DNA from: Chondrilla cf. caribensis
Lineage: Eukaryota; Porifera; Demospongiae; Chondrillida; Chondrillidae
DNA: 64,000 bases
NCBI GenBank assembly: GCA_964020155.1
Contig: OZ026556.1
Location: 2,947,501 to 3,011,500, forward strand
Direction of reading: 5' to 3'
Part shown: piece after piece, positions 1 to 12,241 of the stretch
Numbering within the stretch: the stretch's first letter is position 1
Layout: every line of letters starts with the position of its first letter
Position numbers and translations under genes: made by a program
Notes under the pieces: model-generated
What the model saw: only the letters and a program-made list of their open reading frames with translations
Databases searched by the model: none
What the model was told of the DNA's origin: nothing

Positions 1-16
1 TTCAAGGTCATCTCAG

Positions 17-3000
17 ATGCACGATACTGTTATGAATGATACTCTGAACTGGTACGGTTTTGTATCCATGTACGATATGTACATTGTAAAGCAGAGTAAA
101 GTTCTTCATGGTCTCTTCTGTGAGTACGCTAAGGAGCAACATGAGCTAGGGATGACTGTTGAGGAATTCAGAGACTTTCTGATGAGCCACAAGAATGTAG
201 GTGTACATTGTGTGGCTTCAGAACCTTATACGTAGGAAAAATTAAGTGATTAAGGTCATTCTTTGTCTCCTCTTTGCAAACCTGTAGTGGCCTGCAGAGA
301 GGTGTAGTGACCGGAAATGTAGAAAGATGATGGACCTATACGACAAAAACCACAGGGTGTATAAGGAGATAATGGCTAGAAAGTTTGGGAAGAACACACC
401 ATTACAAATGTCCTTGAGATTATCATTTCCTGGGTTTCTCAGGTATACCATGTGAAGTCTCAGTTTGTGCTAGCATGAATCAGGTACATTAATGTAATAC
501 TGCTTCTTTCCATAGCTTCCTGAGAGGAAAAGATAACCAAATTGTTAACAGAGAACACGAGGAAATTTATCAAGTATGACATGTCTAATTATTACTGACT
601 ACAATGCATTTCTCTCTATGCCATTTTTCATCCTCTAGGATATGGACCAGCCACTGAGTCATTATTTCATTAATTCTTCTCATAATACATACCTCAGTGG
701 ACATCAGATAAGAGGAGAATCTTCCTATGAAGCCTACATCAGACCTTTACTCAATGGCTGCAGGTGTCTTGAGATAGACTGCTGGGATGGTTAGTGGTAT
801 TATGCTAATGACTGTTAGGGTGTTTTGAATGTGTATTTGACGTTTTGCAGATGGCAAAGACATCATAGTTACACATGGCAAAACACCCACATCTAGAGTG
901 TCCTTTAACAAAGTTCTGGAGACAATCAAGGTATGCAGTTAAACAGTGTCAAGTTCAGCCTGCTGTCCGTTAATCATGTGTTTCCTTGTGTAGGAATATG
1001 CCTTTGTAGCCTCTGAGTTTCCTGTAATCCTATCCTTGGAAAATCACTGCCGCAAGGAGAACAGGGTATGTAGGTCATTGTTGATATCAAATTACATGAT
1101 ATCATCTATTCTGCTTATCTACATACCTTCAGAAAAGAATGGCAGGTCTATTACAGTGCACCTTTGGGTCCTGTGGGTACCTTGTGACTGAAGACCTGGA
1201 CACTTGGCAAGGAAGGTCTGCTTTACCATCGCCTAATGCTTTAAAGAGGAAGATAATAATCAAAGATAGCTTCAAATATCATTCATCTGGGAAGGGAAGT
1301 ACATCTCCAGTCAGCTCTTTGGATTCTGAGCCGCCACAACTAACTGTATCACCTGATCGAAATTTAGATACAGTTACATCGTATGTCAATCCCATGGGGA
1401 ATATTGACACATGTCCTCTAGATCCTACATCCGATGACGACATTCGTGAAATTGATATGGCTGAGAATAAATTGACTAAGGTATATATTGATATTGAGAT
1501 GTGCATATGACAGGCTGCTTTTATCAATGTATGATATTTATGTGTATGTTTTTCTGCTGATCGTCGATTGTTTCATAGAAACCTGCAACATACCACTTCT
1601 CCCCCAAAAGCAATGCTCAGGAAGTTCAAAGCTGTGTGGTCCACTTGTTCCAGGAAGACGAAAAGATCAAAACCACAACACTTGCTGCTTCTCCTCTCCC
1701 TGATTCCTACAGTTGTTCCAATTCGCCTCCAATATGTGAAGGAGAAGAGGTGAAAGTTGTGTATCTGTATATGACTATTAGTATATCTGTAACCGTGTGC
1801 ATACTACCTTCACAGCTCCCTGGCTGGAGGCTAAACTACCTGGTATTGAGAGGTACTGCCTTGCAAGAATATAAGGATAGACTGGACCAAAGAGATGATG
1901 ATGATTATGTGTATGAAAAGGAAATGGTGAGTGAAGGTAGTGATGGATTCGTTTGTGTTGTGTGTAATAGTGAACTCTGATGTTCTCTTTCAGGCTTGGG
2001 AATTGACTGACATGGTGTACCTCAGATCACAGAAAATAAAGTCAGAAAATTTGTGGGATGTAATTCCTCATCTGAGGCCATCGGAAATGCTTTCCTTCCA
2101 AGAAACCAAAGGAATATCACGGTCCAGGGAGAATCCACAGGCTATTTTGAATTTCACCAGGAAGTCACTCCTTCGGGTGTACCCGAAAGGATCCCGAATT
2201 AAATCAGAAAACTACGACCCGATAATTTACTGGAACTATGGGATGCAATTGGTTGCCCTCAATTACCAAACATCTGGTAAGTGGGGCTCTGTTGAATGTC
2301 AAATAGTCTGTCTGTGCACTGTTTGTCTACCTTTGTGTATGATCTTTATGTGTGAGTGTGCGTTTTTATTACTCGTGTGTATGTATATGTACGTATTTTG
2401 TGTATATGTACCATATGTGTACATACGTGTATGTATGGATGTGTGATTTGTGTATACATGTTTGTTTGTGTGCGTGTGTGACTCGATGCCATAAACATGA
2501 TAAAGTTTTTGTTTATTATGTGTGTATAATTATGTTTGCATAGATGTATTCATGAATATTAACCAAGGTAAATTCAGACAAAATGGAAACTGTGGCTATG
2601 TCTTGAAGCCTGATGTATTGAGAAAGATGACAACAGAAACAGGTACACGTACTTATGTGTGTTGTTGTTTACAAAATTTGATGTGCTTCAAGTATAATTT
2701 ATTACTTCATTCCAAAGGTCTTCCAGAACCTCATTTCTGGACATCGTCAAATTCTGCCACATCTGTGACGATTAGGGTATGTGCAACAGGTTAACTCAGC
2801 AATTATTCAATGTTAGCTTTTGACCATGTCTGTATTGTACATACATCTAGCTGGTGGGAGGCCAAAATATGGGACCTCTAGCTTGCAATGTCATGAGTTT
2901 CAAGATTTGGTTTCTCTTTTGCGGGTGTATTGAAGATACTTCTTATACTTTGGAATATTTCAGAGCTGCCAATTCACAAGTGCGCCCATTGGTAAGAATT

Positions 3001-4258
3001 GATTGCATATACATACGGAATACTGGTATACGTGTTCACACTTGCTATAGTAAGTGTACAAAGTATCTACACTGTTGACTTTCAATTGCCAAGTGAATTG
3101 TACATATAGCTGTAGTATGCACCAACATTCTATGGGAGCCACTCACATTGCATTATGTACCATACTGCAGTTTAAATGTCCCATTGAACAAAGTATAGGA
3201 ATTTTTTTCTGTGAATTTCTGTAGCCACCGCTTTTATAATTGTGAGTATAAGTTACATGTACGTACGTATGTTAAATATCAACCGCAATTGATACAGTAT
3301 CCGCAAATTGAGGAAAATCTTAATTATCTAAATTGTTGCTGTTTTCACATCTGAATACAACTTTCTGTAACTTTCTTGAATCTTAAGCCTTGAAATGGCA
3401 TCCACATGATTATAGTTCTACTTTTACTATTCCTTATTATTAAATGTAAAGAAAGTCTCCCGTGGTCTTCTCCAAGTATCTGTTATGATTTGTGAATGAA
3501 TTTACTATTACCTGTATCCTAATCTGCTGCATAATAAACTTTGTGCATTCAATAAACCATATATCATTGTGCAGTTTGAAGGAAACTCAGAGCAAGTGCG
3601 ATTCTTTGAATGTAGTGACGATGTGTCTTTTAGTAGAGAAATAATCGTTCCTGAATTGGTAAGTTTTGCATCCTTCCATATGTACCTGAAAATGTAGCTA
3701 CCTCGCCCAAATTGTATCCAGCTTTCCTAAAAACTGTTCTTTCGATAGTGCTTGTTTTATGCACGGGTTGAGATCCAGGAGAGGGGAGGGATTGGTCAAC
3801 GCCCAAGTCCTAAGCTATTGGGCCAGAATACCATTCCATTGGAAAGCCTCACTCAAGGTACATTTGAATTACACTTGAATTTGTGTACAGGAAATTGTTC
3901 TGTAACACATACTGTAAGATGTAATTCATACATGCTATGAGATATACTCTATGTTTTCCTTTATATGTGCAAACACTGTATTGTTAATTGCCTGAACTAA
4001 AAAAAGCTCTTGCATAAAACTTTAGTATGTTATAGAACATACAGAAAAATGTATGTTTATTCCCACACAGGTGTGACTTTTTTGCCTCTGCGTCAAAGCA
4101 GTGGACAACTCATCCATGGCTCAGGTTTATTTGTTGATATCACAAAAAAGTCAAGAGAATCACCTCGAGTTCATCGATTGGAACGGCAGCATCGCAGTGA
4201 AGAACCAATGATGGAACCCATGATAGAAGTGGTTCACAGAAACATTGATACTCCGTAG
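17..4258 (+). CDS. Phosphoinositide-specific phospholipase C, 3' portion (EF-hand remnant, X, Y, C2)
   Basis: Hydrolyses PIP2 to IP3 and diacylglycerol at the plasma membrane. Exons as I read them: 17-196 or 17-200, 288/298-442, 639-789, 851-930, 994-1065, 1133-1480, 1579-1749, 1816-1926, 1994-2276, 2544-2642, 2718-2776, 2851-2991, 3575-3658, 3749-3857, 4071-4258. The first two match the EF-hand/linker part ([11 protein letters not shown]). The X box follows: SSHNTYLSG holds the first catalytic His and its Asn, EIDCWDG the Ca2+ ligands, VTHGK the second catalytic His, LENHC the last acid; all are intact. An acidic Ser-rich X-Y linker of about 200 residues (exons 6-8) carries no SH2 or SH3 domain, so this is not PLC-gamma. 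Y box: [28 protein letters not shown] and [17 protein letters not shown]2 domain ([16 protein letters not shown]) precedes the TAG. Closest to the delta/eta class. The 5' end with PH domain lies outside the window. AATAAA occurs at 4565 and 4585. Confidence 0.93.
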
Positions 4259-4996
4259 CTGCATCCTTACTACTACTCTACCTATGTACAGAGGAAAACT
4301 TTCAATTGCATGATTGCATGTATATGTATATATATACGTTGTATCATGTTTTGTGTATTGACACCTCTCTATACTGAACTACTCCAATCAGAAGTTATTA
4401 AGTAGATTTAACAAGAAATTGGCTCACAATTTCAACAAGTAATAAATATATATTATGTATCTGACTTTGTACAGGGTAAATACTTGGCAATAATTATTAT
4501 AGTTTAATTTACGCTCTTGAGATAAATGTATAAATACTGTACGAATTACAAATATTAATGATGAAATAAACCCTAAAATTTTAAAATAAATTTGTGACTG
4601 CATGCATGTGGTTTAGTTCAGTGACCATGGCTTTTATTTTAAGCTGAATTGCTTTAATTTGGGAACATTAACTCATTTATAAGCTCATGCACTTAAGTCC
4701 AAATGTCCAAATAATACACAATACTTAGGCTATGTCATATCAGTAAGAGCTCCGTATAATAACGCATCCGTATGGAGCTCAATGTGTCCTCTGACATACC
4801 GTGACGATACGTTAAGTCAGCGTAGCGCTAGCAAGTTCATGTGGTCATCATGCAGTTTACGCAATCGTTTCCACACGCGAATCTAACGCAAAACTTCGAG
4901 CTTCCTGATTGGTGTACTTAGATTTGAATTTTAAATTGGTTTATTTTGCTTGGGAAGACAATAGTTTTGGAGAAGAGTACATCAAAGGAATATAAT
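4259..4996. other. Intergenic: PLC 3' end to UBE2S 5' end
   Basis: Contains likely PLC polyadenylation signals (AATAAA at 4565 and 4585) in AT-rich sequence, then a less AT-rich stretch (about 4740-4930) just upstream of the UBE2S start, which probably holds its promoter. No coding potential seen. Confidence 0.5.
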
Positions 4997-6942
4997 ATGG
5001 CATCATCCGTGAGTTGTGGTATAATGCACTGTTCGTTACTTTATCTTAAAATATCTAATACGTACGTGCGTTTACACGTGTATGCGCAGTACCAGATCAC
5101 ATCCTTGAGGTATTTGTCATAATCTACATGTTAAGGATTCCAGCGTACTTTGAGTTGAACATGTGTATCTATTGTTCACTGAAAAGCTATTCCTACACGT
5201 AGAGCTGTAAACTGGCTTTAAACAAACTTAAACATGGTTATGGTGTTCATAGCATTCATGGGTCATCCAACTAAACTAGAATCAGAATCAGAAATCTTAT
5301 TTATACTTCTTAACTAGGCTGACCTGACCTGAATAACGAAATTACGGGGTTTTTACTTTTATTCTCTTTACAGTCTTCTAATGTCGAGAATCTTTCACCT
5401 GAAGTTTTGAAGATGGTATCAAAAGAGTTGATCAAACTGACTAAAGAACCATTAGACGGAATCAAAGTTTTCATAAACGAAGAAGACATTTCTGATATTC
5501 AAGCGAGCATCGAAGGGCCAGGTTAGTGGATTCGAAGATTATCGTGTAACACCCATCCTCCATGGTAACCTACGTACGTATGTGGCCAGTACACTACTGC
5601 TGTACTATCTCTTCGAGGTAAGCTCGGAAATGATGGGTGATGCCTTATGGGTTACCTTAATTCCTATCAGCACAGCTACAAATGACTAATTGTTAATGAA
5701 GTATTCCTAAGCAATACGTAGCTGTATTTTGGGACAACTTCAGCTGGCAAATATGTGCACATCACTTGGACTATTCATCTAAAATAGGCAGACCCAACAC
5801 TGGGTAAAAGTAGAAAATCCATTACAGCAACACAGATAGTACCTATTGTGAACCTTACCCATTTCTTAACATATGTATACATTTACTGACAGGTGGAACA
5901 CCTTATGAAAAAGGCAACTTTAAGATGAAGTTGGTTTTGGGCAAGGATTTCCCAGCATCACCTCCTCAAGGTACAGTAATAACATTATATTTGAATAAGA
6001 ATGTACCCATTGTACCCGCGTGTTTAAACTCCCTTTTATGTCTACTTATTCCTCTTTTTGGCCAATAGGCTTCTTTTTGACAAAAATATTTCACCCCAAT
6101 GTTGCAAGTAATGGTGCTATCTGTGTCAATACATTGAAACGGGATTGGAAACCGGATCATGGAATTAGACATATCCTTCTTGTGAGTGGTGCTATTATTA
6201 TTATTGATTTAAGTGCACTGTACCAAAAGGTACTAGGACACCACGTGATCCGACGCAGCACTGTATACACGAATGAACATTATAAAGCTTAAGATTACAT
6301 AACAAATTGGGGATAATAAAAGTTGATAGTTTGGTAGATAGCTTGTCCAGAACATAGATATAAATTTAGTGAAATCTCTGTCCACATAGAATTAATAATA
6401 GACAATATACTATTTATCATATTACAGCATTCTTTGAACATTTAAAAGGGTATTTGTATTCTAGTTGGCTAGACTAGGGTGTTTGGCCACTTAGGATGCA
6501 CAATCAGAGTCTTATTCAACACTGTCACCCTTGTAGCACCCAGGCTTCACTAACTTTACATAGGGCACTCAAACTTCAACCTTTTCACTTGTAAGGTTTA
6601 GGAGTAGAGGTTTGGCCTGTAGTGCTTAGATGATGTTATGGTGATATTATCAATGATCCTTTTGATTTACTCTATAATGTGGTTGTCATTTAGACTATAA
6701 AGTGTTTGCTGATTTACCCTAATCCGAATTCTGCTCTAAATGAGGAAGCTGGCAAACTATTACAAGAAGAATATGACACTTACTTTGAGCGGGCGAAAAT
6801 GATAACTACTATTCATGCAAAATCCACTCAGAAACAGGATGAGGCCATGCAGGCCGAGGTGACTGCCAAACGGAAGTGTATGGATGCAGAGTCCCACATT
6901 GGGAAGAAGAAAAAAGACAAGAAAGGATTAAAAAGACTATAG
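4997..6942 (+). CDS. UBE2S: Ubiquitin-conjugating enzyme E2 S
   Basis: E2 that extends K11-linked ubiquitin chains on anaphase-promoting complex (APC/C) substrates in mitotic exit. Five exons: 4997-5008, 5374-5521, 5893-5970, 6069-6181, 6694-6942. The N-terminus ([14 protein letters not shown]), the core ([31 protein letters not shown]) and the active-site segment [12 protein letters not shown], with the catalytic Cys, follow human UBE2S closely, as does [20 protein letters not shown]. The lysine-rich C-terminal tail ends in GLKRL; human UBE2S ends in a Leu-Arg-Arg-Leu tail that docks on APC/C, so the docking peptide appears kept. The Ala/Gly-rich linker of the vertebrate protein is absent, making this one shorter. 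The tiny first coding exon (four codons) ends at a consensus GTGAGT. Confidence 0.96.
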
Positions 6943-8058
6943 GTAGTAGGCATAATTTCTTGATCTGCTTTTTATTTTATTGTTTGTCCTGTATTAATTT
7001 ATTAATTTTTATTGATCACCAACCAAGTGTATGATGCAGTATGATTTCAATTGCATAAACAATAGTTGCTATTACTATTATCTATATTATATGATACCGG
7101 AAATCCACCAACTGTAATCCCCTGTTTTGTGTATATAGAATTTTGATTGTGACTATATATGAGTTGCATACTCCTCTGGATTCCATCTCTACCCTTGAGC
7201 TCAGAATGGATGACAAATTAAATTTTTCAGAATTATAGAATTAATTTAAGACTATACAGTGAGTACTCATTAAACTGGACAATTTATTTTCAATTATAAG
7301 TTTAGCAGATTAATTTAACTACATGGATATATATACTGATTGTATATTCTGGGATCTATATAGCTATAGCTTGTTTATTTATTTAGAGTTTTTGCACGAG
7401 ATGAAATACTGGGAATTGTGACAGAAAAAGCTAAGGTTTACTTTTGGCAGATAAATTGCAATTTGCTTCCTTGATTCTGGTACATGCTTCATGTCAATAT
7501 ACCATATTATGTAATAATGCCATAATTTGTTGCTTTGCAACAAAGGATAAGATAAATAAAATTATTTCTACTCTAATACATTTATTATAATGTATATATT
7601 TAGAGTGCATGTCTGTATATACAAGGTGTTCCATAATATTATGTACATATTATAGTGAATTTCCGTTTATTTGCCACTAAGCATCTATATTATACGTATA
7701 ATTATTATGCCGATGCTTTTCATACACTGTCACACACTGTGTAGCTGAAACCAAATAGCTGCACTCCTTTTTTCAATTCAAATTCGAAATAGAATTCAAA
7801 TATGGGACATGCATGCAATAAGGAAATGGGTATGGCTACACAAGACAGATGAACTCCCTTATCGATAATCATGAAGCTACAAAGCACAGGCTTTTGTTGC
7901 TCCAATACTATTATTGTAATTACTATACATACCTGACAAGGAAAAATGGTAAAATTATTTACAGAAATGAAGATAACTTGTTACTTGACTTCACCGATTA
8001 AAACAAAATGAAACTTCTGTCCCATTAGCACAAACAACTGTAAGTATCTAATGACAAA
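6943..8058. other. Intergenic between convergent genes
   Basis: AT-rich sequence between the 3' ends of UBE2S and a TAB1-like gene on the other strand. AATAAA-type motifs occur near 7555. I see no conserved coding stretch, RNA gene or clear repeat. Confidence 0.5.
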
Positions 8059-11000
8059 TTAGTCAAGAGGAATAACCTTAATAACAATTAATGTCATATC
8101 ATCTTTCTTTGCACAAGAAGCTCCACTCTTCCTTATCTCTGGATTATGAGAGCTAATCTTATCCAAATACATTCTATGATGTAAAATAGAAATGTTTCTC
8201 ACAACATCTTCAGCAATATTTACACATTTCTTGTCTTCAGCCTCTTCAATATGATCCAACAGTATTCTGTGTACATCTTTATAGTCACCGTGAATGCTCT
8301 CCAGCGATTTATAAATGCCATCAGTCATAAGAACAATGTACTTCCAGGTTGGGTCATACTCTTTAGAAGTAACATGGGGTTCTGCTGTACCTACAGGTCC
8401 TTTAGCCACTCTGCACAAAGATATGTAATAAATGACCAGCAATTGAAAAATTGCAAAGTATGTAGAATCGTTAAGACAGCCATTCTGCAGGTGATGTTCC
8501 TGAATAGGTGACAGTTATCACCTGTTCACGAGGCAATACCTACATCCGATATCGCCATCACCCCTTGAATGCTATGTACCCTTGGGTCTTATTAGATATA
8601 TTGCCTTATTAAACCAGTAATAACTGGCTTATTGGAAATTTAAACGAACAAAATTACTATACAACTGACGTTTTGACTATGTATTCGAAGAGCAGATGAA
8701 AACAACCTTGGATAACTTCAGTAGCTCATGATGGGCACCTATTTGAGATCATACAGGGACCCAAATTACCGCACTCTATAGCTAATTGAAAATGTTCACA
8801 CATAGGCACAGATTTGATATTGCATCGCAAACAATGTAACATCTAATATGTTGCATTGACAGGGTCTTTAAAAATGCCCACATAATACAATAGTTATTAA
8901 GTATCAATATACATAACAGCACATGTCTAGGACCCACTTTAAGCTATCCACATCAAGGAAGCCTTCTTTAAGATTGTAATCACCAAAAGATCTAGTATTC
9001 TCGTGAGTCCCAACTCTGCGGTTTTTCTTAAGTTTTTCAGCATCAAGGCCTAGCGCAGACAAACGCTGGAGTTCTTGCTCGTTGTCTGTATTGTGATCAC
9101 AGGTCAATTGCTGACAACTCCCATCTTTACTGTACAGCAACACTCTGGAGTCACCAACATTACTAACATAAAGTACATTACCACACATAGCTGCCATTGC
9201 TGCTGTTGATCCACCACGTATTTCTTCATCAAGGAACTGCAGACGTTTAACTTCATCTGGATAGAGCTGGAAAGCTTCAAAAGATTTCATGTCCTGTGAA
9301 CATGAACAGAACATGATGGCTATGACTGTGAAATATGAAGATTATGACACAGCAAAACTTTTAAACTATGCTATGGGGCCAGAGTCTGTTCAGGATGTAT
9401 GTTGCCAGGGTGGCATAATAGTAATAATTAAAACTTATGGATGGTAATTTTCATAAAAAGGAATTTGATGTTGCTCGAGGTCCAGTGAGATCTACTAACA
9501 GGTGGGACAGCCATGATTGCTAAGTCTGCTTCATCATGTTGAACATCATTAAATTTCTAAATGACCATTTTCAATGATTTATTTTTGAATATTAAAGAAG
9601 TAATAACGAATGGTTTGCTCAAGACGACATGTTCTTAGAAGTGAATAGTGTCTCCATGGGAGTGAAGCCCAACACAGTCTTCAAACAGGGACCTGTGGTA
9701 TTACTAGAACAGTGCCTAGTTGAAGGGAGAGACAATACAGCCCTACTCCTGTACGTGTGATATTGTATATAGTTGGTCGTAATGCGGGGATCAACTGGGA
9801 GGTGGTATCAACTACTGTGGAGTACTTGGAAACGTGGCATAGGTAAACTTCATGAACCATTGGCTCGGTATGCTGGCATGAATTTTGAATTTCTATGAAA
9901 TAACTAAACAGATGGTGTTCATGGAGGATTTTTGACTTGAATTGGTAATATTAATTTCTTTGCCAACATGCTATAATCTACCGATTTTTGGTCAGTAGAT
10001 CACTAGATAATAATCCACTACTCGTACTACAATGAACCCTACAGGCAATGACCTGATAGGCTAAACGTCCAGCCAATACTCTGCTTAGTAGAGATTGACA
10101 ACTCAGAACATTGCCCAGTGCTACTGATGAGGAGTGGTATTCTCCAAAAAGGCCTTATAGCACATTGGCAAAGAAAAGAATATTACCGATTTGGGTCAAA
10201 AATCCTCTATGAGCAACTGTCCTTTCTACCGAGGGGCTATTTTTGATGCCTAAAAGATAAACCACGGAAACGTGGAAGATAAGCTTTGCCCTGTTTGGGA
10301 AGAATTGAAGGTTCATGGCCAAGCAGTGACTTTTACGTAGGGTGCTAAAAATCGGTAGATAATAATCCACTACTCATACAACAGACGGTGTTGTGTTGGT
10401 GTTGGTGATGGTTTTAATGTTTAGTAAATAATTTGATTATGACACAGAAGGGAATAGAGTTGGTAGTCAATGCATGGCCTATGGATATAATATTATACCA
10501 GTTGTATACATAGTATCACATGTACAGCGAAGGTCAAATTGGATATTATATTGCAATTGATAATAGGCCGGATTGAACAAATTGTTGCATTTTATTGTGA
10601 GAGAGTCACTGTACATATTGAGGGAAGTAATTCCTATGAATGCCTGTGAGGACGTTCACAAATGTCAAGAATACTAGAGTAGGCATGATGATAAAGTAGC
10701 AGTTTCCTGGTACGAATAGCATACCTCACTCAATCTGATAATTCTGGTGACCATCACATGAAAACTAAAGTATGGTCAATTATCCCAATGGTTGGATATC
10801 ACACAACCGGTCATGACCGTTGCTGGACCAAGGTTTTCCTTCCACCTTTTCAGGCATTTACAAAATAAACTGTCAAGGTATACCTGTGTCCAGCTGGCTG
10901 GATTAGGACAAAGTTACTTCTCTATTTACACCAGTGGGTGGTATTGTCGAAATAGAATAAAATACAGTGTACACACTAATTTAAAGCAGTCAACCTCCTA

Positions 11001-11869
11001 GGGCCTACAGACCCTAAGCAGCATCAATTATAGTCTTCTGTTTTTCTCAACACACGTACAGTAAACGAATAGGGATGAGGGGAATATCCTGGTAGAGGTC
11101 TTGGAATCATCAGAAGCTAACCATACAGAACATGATTTGTGATAATAAACAGGGACTAATCAGGAAAATGACTAATACCAGCAATTTTAAAACTATATGG
11201 TCATCTTAATGGCAAGTAGAAATACAGCATTGGGATATCCGTGAAAATGACACCTTTGAAAGTATAGCGTTACGCTTGAATGGAACTTTGAGAGAGATGA
11301 GAAATTGCAGAGAGCACAATGGACATATTTTGACCATAGAAGAATAGCATATTATTGTGAGCATAATAATATTACCCTAATCCCGGGCCCTAGCTATAGA
11401 CGAACACGATTGCATCATTCAAAATACCAGAATGTCAATCAAATTAATGGTCAACCGAAGTTACAAGTGAAAAGGCAAAACTGACACTAACCCCTAAGAT
11501 TCTTTGCAATCTTTGTCTCTCTTTAATGTGATCTCTTCTTACGTCGAAGTATTCCTTGTCAACAGTCATGAAGAACTCCCTCAGCGCCCTTACGATCGTG
11601 TCATTCCGTTGTACAGTTAAAACACTGATGATAGTTCGCCAACTCTTGGATCTGAAAATATGTTTTAGTTTCTTAGACACGAAATTGACCGCATTGGGGC
11701 CATCGTGACCGTCGAAGACACAAAATACCATTGCATGTGGTTCGTTGTTCTCCACAAAATATCTGTCCTCCATGTCATGGTAAGATGACGGTTCCTCGCC
11801 CATTTCGTATCGAGCATTTATCAATGATGCTGCGGTGTACCACAGACGAATTTTCTTCGTTTGAGCCAT
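8059..11869 (-). CDS. TAB1-like PPM (PP2C) phosphatase, copy A
   Basis: Three exons: 11492-11869, 8938-9293, 8059-8410; 361 residues, intron phases 0 and 2. The start is the ATG at 11869 (MAQTKKIR); upstream in-frame sequence has no ATG. TAB1 kinship shows in DHNTDNEQELQRLSALGLD, ENTRSFGDYNLKEGF and LMTDGIYKSLESIHG. TAB1 is the TAK1-binding adaptor with a catalytically dead PPM fold. Here the PPM metal ligands look intact: MEDR (E34/D35), VFDGHDG (D53), NVGDSR (D174), MTDG (D275), DDMT (D348). The protein stops at the end of the PPM fold, so the C-terminal TAK1-binding region of vertebrate TAB1 is absent. Tandem sister of the next gene upstream, with identical exon layout. Intron 1 (about 2.2 kb) is unusually long. 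Active phosphatase function is inference. Confidence 0.85.
9978..10375. repeat. Repeat-like segment in intron 1 of TAB1-like copy A
   Basis: The 12-mer ctaccgattttt (9978-9989) recurs inverted as aaaaatcggtag (10347-10358), and the 19-mer agataataatccactactc occurs twice in the same orientation (10005-10023 and 10357-10375). This suggests an old, rearranged mobile element inside the 2.2-kb intron. No coding capacity seen. Confidence 0.4.
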
Positions 11870-12067
11870 CGAAGGAGGGAACGACTTTAGACCATGGATA
11901 CTCTTGTGACTAAATGGTAAACGCCCTCTCTCCCGTGTAAGGGATTTTCCGTGGGGAAAATCTACGTAGTGCCGATCAAGCCCTATGTGGTTGAAGTCCA
12001 ATTATTGTAGTCATGTCGAAGTTTACTATGGTTACTCTGGACGTCGACACATTTTATCTGTTTATAT

Positions 12068-12113
12068 CATAGACACTCTAAACTAACAGTTACGTTAGTT
12101 TAGAGTGTCTATG
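12068..12113. repeat. Perfect 20-bp-arm palindrome (CATAGA...TCTATG family)
   Basis: Arms 12068-12087 and 12094-12113 are exact reverse complements (catagacactctaaactaac) around a 6-base loop. It lies between the two TAB1-like genes. Related palindromes occur at 15510, 32121, 53482 and 56952. Confidence 0.85.
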
Positions 12114-12241
12114 ATTAGATCAGCTATGCATGCCAATGTCATGTCAAGTACAATTACCAACCAACTGAACACTACAAATTCAAGCAATATTTCAAAAAAA
12201 GTGATATAAAGTGGCTACATCATATCTAAGTGGCAAAAACA

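Noticed and set aside
11870..12001. N-terminal extension of TAB1-like copy A
   Set aside because: The open stretch has no ATG; its first codon is TTG. The ATG at 11869 gives a length matching copy B.
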